DNA of 5,044 nucleotides from Nitrospiraceae bacterium (lineage in GTDB: Bacteria; Nitrospirota; Nitrospiria; Nitrospirales; UBA8639), in assembly GCA_003523945.1 (NCBI GenBank), contig DOFS01000204.1, forward strand, positions 1-5,044, given 5' to 3'. Positions 1-4,998 of the stretch are shown one piece after another. Position 1 is the stretch's first letter. Each line of letters opens with the position of its first letter. A program made the translations under genes and the position numbers. The notes below the pieces were generated by a model. That model was not told the DNA's origin. It was given only the letters and a program-made list of their open reading frames with translations, and made no database searches.

Positions 1-283
1 TCCATTCGGTTTTATCCCCCACTCCTGAACGACCTGCACTGGCCACGAGATGGAGGCACTGCGTCTGATCGGGGCATTCCTCCCTGAGCCGGCAGGTGGA
101 GCAGATATCGCCGGGTTTAAGCAGCCAGATTCGCGCCAGGACCACGGTGGGTCGTTCCGCCAGACGCCGCACAATCAGCCACAGCAAGTCGTTTAAAGAA
201 CGTTGTTGGGCGATGTCCAATAGCAGGCATTTGAGTGAATCTAGCGTGGTGCCCTCGTGGCATTCTTGATTCGTCGTGTTCAT
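1..283 (-). CDS. Probable GAF-domain sigma-54-dependent transcriptional activator (5' part only)
   Basis: My own minus-strand translation from the ATG at 283-281 is open to the window edge (94 codons), so the gene is cut and its C-terminal part is unseen. The start reads MNTTNQECHEG. Residues about 25-60 (RSLNDLLWLIVRRLAE, then VVLARIWLLKPGD) look like the first helix and strand of a GAF sensor domain. Next comes a Cys cluster, C61-x2-C64-x5-C70-x5-C76, leading into CLHLVASAGRS. From memory, this combination is typical of Fis-family activators with GAF, AAA+ and HTH domains that work with sigma-54 RNA polymerase. The AAA+ GAFTGA motif cannot be checked here, but the sigma-54 promoter and palindromes next door fit the call. 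No Shine-Dalgarno sequence precedes this ATG. The only upstream in-frame alternative I noticed is a TTG at 319-317. Other GAF proteins, such as histidine kinases, remain possible. Confidence 0.68.
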   Translation of the reverse strand, partial: MNTTNQECHEGTTLDSLKCLLLDIAQQRSLNDLLWLIVRRLAERPTVVLARIWLLKPGDICSTCRLREECPDQTQCLHLVASAGRSGVGDKTEW

Positions 284-297
284 GATTGAAAATGTAA

Positions 298-347
298 ACG
301 AAATTTCGTGTCTGTGCAATGAGCTTTCGTTATCCACGAAAATTCGT
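298..347. promoter_or_regulatory. Cluster of ACGAAA/TTTCGT inverted repeats, probable activator-binding (enhancer) sites
   Basis: A perfect 12-base palindrome ACGAAATTTCGT lies at 298-309. A near copy ACGAAAATTCGT lies at 336-347 (5-base arms ACGAA/TTCGT). A further TTTCGT at 325-330 pairs with ACGAAA at 336-341 across 5 bases. The two 12-mers are centred about 136 and 98 bases upstream of the start site expected from the sigma-54 promoter at 413-429. That is the usual range for upstream activating sequences of sigma-54 activators. Inference: these are binding sites of the regulator encoded at 1-283, used for activation to the right and perhaps autoregulation to the left. Confidence 0.6.
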
Positions 348-356
348 TGTATTCAA
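329..356 (-). promoter_or_regulatory. Possible sigma-70 promoter of the regulator gene
   Basis: On the minus strand TTGAAT (356-351) and GATAAC (334-329) are separated by 16 bases. Each box matches the consensus at 4 of 6 positions. It points at the regulator ATG about 46 bases downstream. The boxes overlap the second ACGAAA palindrome, so a protein bound there could repress its own gene. The match is weak and would be found fairly often by chance. Confidence 0.25.
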
Positions 357-362
357 AAAGCG

Positions 363-401
363 TTTAAATATTAAATATGTTTATAAAACATCAACTTATG
401 G
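363..401. promoter_or_regulatory. AT-rich bend region with weak IHF-like site and small palindrome
   Basis: This AT-rich stretch between the putative enhancers and the sigma-54 promoter contains a palindrome, ATGTTT-ATA-AAACAT (377-391). It also has CATCAACTTATGG (389-401), which departs from the IHF consensus WATCAANNNNTTR at two fixed positions. DNA bending by IHF between enhancer and promoter is common at sigma-54 promoters, so the location is right, but the sequence match alone is poor. Confidence 0.25.
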
Positions 402-412
402 TTTTTTATTCT

Positions 413-429
413 TTGGCACGGTCATTGTA
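413..429 (+). promoter_or_regulatory. Sigma-54 (RpoN) -24/-12 promoter for the rightward operon
   Basis: TTGGCACGGTCATTGTA matches the sigma-54 consensus YTGGCACGRNNNTTGCW at every defined position except one. The -24 GG is at 415-416 with correct spacing to the -12 element at 425-429, but that element reads TTGTA, so the near-invariant GC is GT. The expected transcription start is near 440, leaving a leader of about 48 bases before the first gene. Its position between a divergent sigma-54-type regulator and the operon, with palindromes upstream, supports function. The GT may make it weak or tightly activator-dependent. Confidence 0.68.
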
Positions 430-432
430 CTA

Positions 433-441
433 CCACGAAAA
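433..441 (+). repeat. Direct copy of CCACGAAAA at the expected transcription start
   Basis: The nine bases CCACGAAAA at 433-441 repeat exactly those at 334-342, 99 bases upstream, where they form part of the second palindrome. This downstream copy lacks the opposing arm and sits at the predicted start site. It could be a lone half-site for the same regulator, or chance. Confidence 0.35.
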
Positions 442-471
442 CATGTATGAGACCCTTTACCAATACCACAC

Positions 472-477
472 AAGGAG
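472..477 (+). promoter_or_regulatory. Ribosome binding site that fixes the start of the first operon gene
   Basis: AAGGAG lies 10 bases before the ATG at 488. The same reading frame is open up to an ATG at 377, but that start and the in-frame ATG at 443 have no Shine-Dalgarno sequence. The 377 start also lies upstream of the predicted sigma-54 transcription start. The ATG at 488 is therefore the start. Confidence 0.8.
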
Positions 478-487
478 AACACAAACG

Positions 488-1036
488 ATGCCTCGATTAC
501 CTGCACTTAATCCGGAAACCGCCACGGGCCAGGCTCAACGCTTACTCAATGGCGTCCAGAGCAAACTCGGCTTCGCACCCAACATCATGCGGACGATGGC
601 CAACTCGCCGGCGGTCCTCCAGGGGTACCTCGATTTTTCAGGAGCCCTCTCGAAAGGCCATCTTTCGGCGAGGTTTCGCGAACAAATTGCCCTGACCGTT
701 TCCGAGGTCAACGACTGCCGATATTGCCTCGCGGCGCATTCGGCCATCGGCCGAACGGTGGGGCTCAGTGAGGAGGCCATCAGTGACAGCCGGCGAGGCG
801 AGTCACCCGACACCAAGGAGGCCACGGCCCTGGAGTTCACGCGGCAGGTCGTGTCGAATCGCGGACAGGTTACGGACGAGAAGGTTACCCAACTTCGGAA
901 GGCCGGGTTCACGGACGGGGAGGTCACAGAGATCCTGGCCAATATCGGGCTGACACTGTTCACCAATTATTTCAATCATGTAGCCGGCACGGAAGTGGAC
1001 TTCCCTGCGGCTTCCGAGCTGGAAGCCAGGGTCTAA
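488..1036 (+). CDS. AhpD-like / carboxymuconolactone decarboxylase-family protein (peroxidase-related)
   Basis: The protein has 182 residues and starts MPRLPALNPETATGQ. Its core reads E65-x11-C77-x2-C80-x3-H84 (EVNDCRYCLAAHSAIG around the cysteines). The spacing equals that of the catalytic Glu, CxxC and His of AhpD alkylhydroperoxidase, where the two cysteines are redox-active and Glu and His relay protons. The C-terminal NYFNHVAGTEVDFP is typical of the peroxidase-related branch of this helical family. It has no export signal, so it is likely cytoplasmic. Most likely role: thiol-dependent reduction of peroxides or another disulfide-based activity; the substrate cannot be read from sequence, and true carboxymuconolactone decarboxylase activity is unlikely given the CxxC. 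It is the first gene after the sigma-54 promoter, and the next gene begins 66 bases downstream. GC content in sampled rows is about 57-58%, higher than in the later genes. Confidence 0.88.
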   Translation: MPRLPALNPETATGQAQRLLNGVQSKLGFAPNIMRTMANSPAVLQGYLDFSGALSKGHLSARFREQIALTVSEVNDCRYCLAAHSAIGRTVGLSEEAISDSRRGESPDTKEATALEFTRQVVSNRGQVTDEKVTQLRKAGFTDGEVTEILANIGLTLFTNYFNHVAGTEVDFPAASELEARV

Positions 1037-1102
1037 AGCCGTCCAGTGCTTACTCAACAACCACGATTACTCAAACTTTAATTCCATGAAAGGAGAAAAA
1101 CC

Positions 1103-1468
1103 ATGAGCCCACAGACCACCAACAATTTGCAGGACAGATTGGAAGACTTGTTTTCGTATATCCGGGAGGGCCGCATTCTGGATGCCATCAATGAATTCTA
1201 TGCGGAAGATGCGGCCATGCAGGAAAGCGATCAACCGCCGACGGTGGGACGCGACGCCAACCTGGAACGGGAGAAACGATTTCTGAGCACCGTAAAAGAG
1301 TGGAAGCGTTTTGATGTGACGGCCAAAGGCATTGGGGAAAACGTCACTTTTTATGAAACCGTTATGGATTGGGTGGCTACCAACGGCACTCCGGTCCATG
1401 TTGAACAAGCCATGGTCGCAAAATGGCAGGACGGCAGGATCACCCGTGAGCGATTTTATCACAACTAA
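1103..1468 (+). CDS. SnoaL/NTF2-like domain protein
   Basis: This is a small cytoplasmic protein of 121 residues. It starts with a helical segment (LQDRLEDLFSYIREGRILDAINEFYAEDAAMQE), followed by strand-rich sequence ending MVAKWQDGRITRERFYHN. Both ends are typical of the cone-shaped SnoaL-like/NTF2-like fold: the 'FYAEDA' opening and the 'W.DGRI..E.FY' closing strands. Members include small-molecule isomerases, cyclases and hydrolases as well as non-catalytic binding proteins, so the fold is clear but the reaction is not. A strong AAAGGAG (1089-1095) precedes the ATG by 7 bases. It lies between the AhpD-like gene and the cysteine hydrolase on the same strand with short gaps, so it is probably co-transcribed. 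It may bind or rearrange a substrate or product of the operon's enzymes; that is inference. Confidence 0.8.
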   Translation: MSPQTTNNLQDRLEDLFSYIREGRILDAINEFYAEDAAMQESDQPPTVGRDANLEREKRFLSTVKEWKRFDVTAKGIGENVTFYETVMDWVATNGTPVHVEQAMVAKWQDGRITRERFYHN

Positions 1469-1507
1469 TTCCAAATACTTTTCACCGATTCAAAAAGGAG
1501 ATTAATC

Positions 1508-2191
1508 ATGGCACTTCCCAACCCAGGCATGGACTTTAATCCTAATCAGACGGCTTTAGTCATTACCGACCCACAGAATGATTTTTTAAGTCCAAAAGGC
1601 GTGGCGTGGAGCGTCGTGGGTGAAAGCGTGACTGAGAATGACACGGTGGAACACCTCGACACACTCTTTCGAATCGCAAAAGAGACAGGCATCCAGGTAT
1701 TTGTTTCGCCCCACTATTATTATCCCTCAGACCACGGATGGAAGTTTGAGGGCGCATTGGAAGCGGTGATGCACGGTATCAAAATGTTCGATCGTGTCGA
1801 TCCATTAAGTTTGAAAAATTTTGAAGGCTCTGGTGCGGATTGGCTCGACCGATTTAAGCCATATATTGCAGACGGTGGGACCATCGTCGTGAGCCCGCAT
1901 AAAGTCTACGGACCGGAAACGAATGATCTGGTTTTGCAATTGCGCAAGCGGAAATTCAGTAAAGTGATTCTCGCCGGCATGTCCTCGAATCTTTGTGTGG
2001 AATCACACATGCGGGAGTTGATGGAGCAAGGCTTTGAAGTGGCTGTGGTCAAGGATGCGACGGCAGGCGCCAAAGTTCCTGAAGGCGATGGCTACAAAAG
2101 CGCCTTGGTCAATTACAGGATGATCGCGAACACGGTGGTAACCACCGAAGAAGTCGTTAAGCATATGGAAGGCATGCTGGCAACGGCATAA
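1508..2191 (+). CDS. Isochorismatase-family cysteine hydrolase
   Basis: The protein has 227 residues and the alpha/beta fold of the isochorismatase-like hydrolases. The family triad is visible: D21 in ALVITDPQNDFL, K132 in SPHKVYGPETNDL, and nucleophile C163 in AGMSSNLCVESHMRELMEQG. The segment after the Cys (FEVAVVKDATAG) also follows the family pattern. Members cleave C-N amide bonds (nicotinamidase, carbamoylsarcosine or ureido amidases) or the vinyl ether of isochorismate. The substrate here is not identifiable; no siderophore genes are nearby, so true isochorismatase is unlikely. It has no signal peptide and is presumably cytoplasmic. AAGGAG (1495-1500) lies 7 bases before the ATG, and the gap to the previous gene is 39 bases, consistent with an operon. 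Related proteins are often found beside alpha/beta hydrolases and flavin reductases in detoxification clusters (general recollection). Confidence 0.9.
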   Translation: MALPNPGMDFNPNQTALVITDPQNDFLSPKGVAWSVVGESVTENDTVEHLDTLFRIAKETGIQVFVSPHYYYPSDHGWKFEGALEAVMHGIKMFDRVDPLSLKNFEGSGADWLDRFKPYIADGGTIVVSPHKVYGPETNDLVLQLRKRKFSKVILAGMSSNLCVESHMRELMEQGFEVAVVKDATAGAKVPEGDGYKSALVNYRMIANTVVTTEEVVKHMEGMLATA

Positions 2192-2273
2192 GGAAACAAT
2201 TTGTATTAACCTGATGGTCTTTGTTTGAAACGCGAAGGCTCACCGAATCAATAAGGTAGAGGAGAACGACATC

Positions 2274-3296
2274 ATGAAACGCTTCAAGACCATAATCAAA
2301 CCTCTGATCGGTATCTTAGCTATTGTGCCCTTCAGCCTCATTGGAATGTTGGTGGTAGGTGCGACGGCCTCAAAGTCGGGAAATCAAGGACCGGCTACCG
2401 CCCTAAGCACGTCCGTGGAGATCAATCATCCGACTCTCCATAAAACGGTGCAAGTCGACGGACTGGATATCTTTTATCGAGAGGCGGGACCAAAGGATGC
2501 GCCGGTCATTCTCTTACTCCATGGTTTTCCGACCTCTTCCCACATGTTCCGTAACCTGATCCCGCAATTATCGGATCGGTTTCACGTGGTGGCGCCGGAT
2601 TATCCGGGATTCGGAAACAGCTCGATGCCACCTGTAGACGAGTTCACCTATACATTCGACAATCTGGCGAAATTCATAGATAAGTTCACCAAAAAAGTGG
2701 GTTTGGATTCCTATAGCCTCTACATGATGGATTATGGGGCGCCGGTCGGATTCCGGCTGGCGGTCAGTCACCCTGAGCGGATCGAATCCCTCATTATCCA
2801 AAATGGCAATGCGTATGAAGAAGGTTTGCGGGATTTCTGGAAACCGTTTCGAACGTACTGGAAAGATCGTACCCCGGAAAACGCTAAGGCTCTTGAGGGA
2901 TTTCTGAACCTGTCTGCAACCAAATGGCAGTATACGCACGGCGTCCGCCATCCTGAAGTTATTAGTCCTGAGAATTGGCTGGTGGACCAATATCTGCTGG
3001 ATCGGCCAGGCAACAGCGACATCCAGTTACAGTTATTCTATAGCTACGGATCGAACCCGCCACTCTATCCGCAGTGGCAGGCGTACTTGCGAGAGTATCA
3101 ACCGCCCACGTTAATTGTGTGGGGCAAGAACGATCAGATCTTTCCCGCTGAAGGGGCCTACCCGTATAAACGGGATCTGAACAATCTAGAGTTTCATTTA
3201 CTCGACACGGGGCACTTTGCCTTGGAAGAAGATGGCGATCTGATTGCCAATTATATTGGCCGTTTCCTGGATAAACGAGTAGCGGTTAAACAGTGA
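2274..3296 (+). CDS. Exported alpha/beta hydrolase, epoxide hydrolase/haloalkane dehalogenase-like
   Basis: The protein has 340 residues. Residues 1-32 form a signal-like segment: basic MKRFKTIIK, a hydrophobic stretch to about 29, and A30-T31-A32 as a possible signal-peptidase site. It could instead remain as a membrane anchor. The mature part is a standard alpha/beta hydrolase: oxyanion-hole motif HGFP (83-86) in [25 protein letters not shown], nucleophile elbow [11 protein letters not shown] with D153, a cap region about 180-270, acid D287 in WGKNDQIFP, and H314 in DTGHFALEE. An Asp rather than Ser nucleophile places it with epoxide hydrolases and haloalkane dehalogenases, which act through an alkyl-enzyme ester; the substrate is unknown. 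GAGGAG (2259-2264) lies 9 bases before the ATG. The 82-base gap upstream shows no clear terminator. It is the only gene here with an export signal, so its substrate may be met outside the cytoplasm. Confidence 0.86.
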   Translation: MKRFKTIIKPLIGILAIVPFSLIGMLVVGATASKSGNQGPATALSTSVEINHPTLHKTVQVDGLDIFYREAGPKDAPVILLLHGFPTSSHMFRNLIPQLSDRFHVVAPDYPGFGNSSMPPVDEFTYTFDNLAKFIDKFTKKVGLDSYSLYMMDYGAPVGFRLAVSHPERIESLIIQNGNAYEEGLRDFWKPFRTYWKDRTPENAKALEGFLNLSATKWQYTHGVRHPEVISPENWLVDQYLLDRPGNSDIQLQLFYSYGSNPPLYPQWQAYLREYQPPTLIVWGKNDQIFPAEGAYPYKRDLNNLEFHLLDTGHFALEEDGDLIANYIGRFLDKRVAVKQ

Positions 3297-3370
3297 AAGA
3301 TTGCGAACAAATAAATGGCGTTCATTGAGAAACTCATTAGAAGCACCAGTAATACCCAATGAAATTCATC

Positions 3371-3787
3371 ATGCCCCTCACGCTCTGTCTTACAGAAGGT
3401 GTTATACCCACTGAAACCGAAAAACAGACCGTCGCATGCATCAACGATTCCATGCTGAAGTGCCTTGGTCTCACCGGTAACACAATCATGACACCCAACA
3501 TCACCGCGACGGTTCATATGCTGCCCAAAGGGTCCACACATTCGAGCGGGGAAGATTTCGCTGCCGCATGGTCTGAATGGATAGGGCCCTCTTTTTCCTT
3601 GAGCAGTAAAGAAATACAAATAGGATATTTCAAAAAACGTCACCCACATCATTCTCGATCTATCAGTTGGAAACAGCCTAAAGACACTATCTACGTTAAC
3701 GTTATTCACGCGGTGGATGGCGCGTGGAATCTTGCTGGCAAGGCCATGATCAACGAGGAACTGGGGCAGGTAATTTCACAAGGCTAA
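3371..3787 (+). CDS. Tautomerase-like protein with an internal compensated frameshift
   Basis: The product has 138 residues. I chose the ATG at 3371 over 3359 because it gives MPLTLCLTEG, placing Pro directly after Met; tautomerases of the 4-oxalocrotonate/MIF superfamily use this Pro-1 as catalytic base once Met is removed. LTGNTIMTPNITATVHMLPKG and IYVNVIHAVDGAWNLAGKAM resemble a family of about 135-140 residue tautomerase-like proteins that I recognise only from memory. Between YFK and KQPKD the frame reads RHPHHSRSISW, unlike the family. Shifting frame across that stretch gives NVTHIILDLSVG, a much better fit, so two one-base indels (at A runs 3632-3637 and 3671-3673) seem to cancel. Neither start has a good Shine-Dalgarno, unlike the other operon genes. 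The protein may be impaired, or the sequence may contain homopolymer errors. Confidence 0.62.
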   Translation: MPLTLCLTEGVIPTETEKQTVACINDSMLKCLGLTGNTIMTPNITATVHMLPKGSTHSSGEDFAAAWSEWIGPSFSLSSKEIQIGYFKKRHPHHSRSISWKQPKDTIYVNVIHAVDGAWNLAGKAMINEELGQVISQG

Positions 3788-3796
3788 TAGCCTTGT
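3778..3796. repeat. 19-base perfect inverted repeat over the tautomerase stop codon
   Basis: ACAAGGCTAATAGCCTTGT has 9-base arms around a single central A at 3787, the last base of the TAA stop. In RNA it could fold as a 7-bp stem (ACAAGGC/GCCTTGT) with a 5-base loop. No U-tract follows, so it is not a standard intrinsic terminator. It may slow RNA decay, tune expression of the next gene, or bind a protein; its role is unknown. Confidence 0.5.
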
Positions 3797-3852
3797 CTTG
3801 GAACACCAAAATGTGGGTAGTGGACTTTCATCTCATTAAAAGGAAACGGACC

Positions 3853-4965
3853 ATGACAAAACTTTTTGAGCCCTTAACCATAGGTTCTCTGACATTGCCC
3901 AATCGCATCATCATGGCACCGTTAACACGGATGCGATCAAAGCAGCCGGGAAACGTTCCCCATGAACTCAATGCCACATATTATGCACAACGTGCTTCTG
4001 CCGGATTAATAATCTCGGAAGCCACTCAAGTTTCCCAACAGGGACAGGGTTATCCAGGCACACCAGGGATACATTCCCAAGAGCAAGTCCAGGGCTGGAA
4101 ACTCGTGACCGATGCGGTGCATAAGGCTGGCGGCCGGATTTTTCTGCAACTATGGCATGTGGGGCGCATTTCTCACCCTTCTTTTCAATCCGATGGTGGT
4201 TTGCCGGTTGCACCTTCTGCTCTTGCTGCGGAAAACAGTGGAACGTATACGGCTGATTGGGAGGAAACGTTTATTTTGGTTCCTCGTGCACTTGAAACAA
4301 ATGAAATAACAGGAATTGTTGCTGATTTTAAAGCGGGTGCTGAAAACGCCAAAGCGGCGGGCTTTGATGGTGTAGAAGTGCATGGAGCTAATGGGTATTT
4401 ACTCGATCAGTTCCTTCAGGATGGCTCCAACGCTCGCACCGACGACTATGGTGGATCAGTTGAAAATCGTGCCCGTCTGTTGTTGGAGGTCGTCGATGCG
4501 GTCAACGAAGTCTGGGGAAGAGAACGTGTCGGCGTGCGTGTATCTCCCTTTAACGCATTTAATGGCATGAGAGATAGTGATCCGATCACGCTGTTCACCT
4601 ATGTCCTACGTGAATTGGATGCACGAGGGGTGGCCTTTGTCGATTTAATTGAGCCGCGGGCAGCGCTCGCGGGCATGCAAGACGAAAGTCTTGAAGACAC
4701 ACCACAAACGGCCTCATTGTTTCGTGATAGCTTGAAGACGGTTCTGATTTCGGCAGGAGGGCATACCCCTGATTCAGCTCTTGAATATACAGAAAAGAGT
4801 TTGGCAGACGCGGTGGCGTTTGGAAGGCACTTCATTTCCAATCCAGACCTCCCAGAACGTATCCGAAAGTCTGCCCCTCTCACCCCCTATGATCGTGCCA
4901 CATTTTATGGTGGAGATACGAAGGGATATACCGACTATTTGCCTCTGAATGAAAAGGCCGCCTAA
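3853..4965 (+). CDS. Old Yellow Enzyme-family ene-reductase (NemA-type, FMN-dependent)
   Basis: The protein has 370 residues, close to E. coli NemA (about 365), and is a complete TIM-barrel flavoprotein. Key family positions are present: T25 in MAPLTRMRS near the flavin, Q99 in FLQLWHVGRISHPS, substrate-binding H177 and N180 with proton donor Y182 in HGANGYLLDQFLQ, then R229 (VRVSP) and G324-R325 (AFGRHFISNPDLPERI) for the FMN phosphate. The end, FYGGDTKGYTDYLPL, is also typical. Such enzymes use NAD(P)H to reduce activated C=C bonds of enals, enones, maleimides and quinones, and some act on nitro compounds or nitrate esters. The frame is open upstream to 3724, but that start would overlap the previous gene by 64 bases. 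The ATG at 3853 has AGGA (3841-3844) 8 bases upstream and matches family N-termini (LFEPLTIGSLTLPNRI). It is cytoplasmic and the clearest clue that the operon handles reactive electrophiles. Confidence 0.95.
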   Translation: MTKLFEPLTIGSLTLPNRIIMAPLTRMRSKQPGNVPHELNATYYAQRASAGLIISEATQVSQQGQGYPGTPGIHSQEQVQGWKLVTDAVHKAGGRIFLQLWHVGRISHPSFQSDGGLPVAPSALAAENSGTYTADWEETFILVPRALETNEITGIVADFKAGAENAKAAGFDGVEVHGANGYLLDQFLQDGSNARTDDYGGSVENRARLLLEVVDAVNEVWGRERVGVRVSPFNAFNGMRDSDPITLFTYVLRELDARGVAFVDLIEPRAALAGMQDESLEDTPQTASLFRDSLKTVLISAGGHTPDSALEYTEKSLADAVAFGRHFISNPDLPERIRKSAPLTPYDRATFYGGDTKGYTDYLPLNEKAA

Positions 4966-4998
4966 CGACTACTTGAGTGAGAAAAAGGAGACAAAGAA

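Noticed and set aside
377..487. Upstream extension of the AhpD-like gene to the ATG at 377 (37 extra residues)
   Set aside because: It has no ribosome binding site, lies across the sigma-54 promoter, and its sequence does not look like a family N-terminus. The ATG at 488 has AAGGAG at good spacing.
535..966. Minus-strand open frame of 143 codons opposite the AhpD-like gene
   Set aside because: It is a shadow of a well-conserved gene, Ser/Arg-rich, and has no recognisable domain.
1067..1474. Minus-strand open frame of 135 codons opposite the SnoaL-like gene
   Set aside because: It mirrors the real gene almost end to end and has no recognisable motif; the plus strand has a strong ribosome binding site and family sequence.
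3251..3709. Minus-strand open frame of 152 codons opposite the tautomerase gene
   Set aside because: It is rich in His, Cys, Arg and Phe, shows no domain, and its opposite strand carries recognisable family motifs.
3778..3800. Palindrome after the tautomerase as an intrinsic terminator
   Set aside because: The stem is short and no T-run follows; transcription probably continues into the ene-reductase.
3724..3852. Upstream extension of the ene-reductase frame to 3724
   Set aside because: It would overlap the tautomerase gene and add 43 residues unlike any Old Yellow Enzyme N-terminus. The ATG at 3853 has AGGA upstream and gives the expected start.
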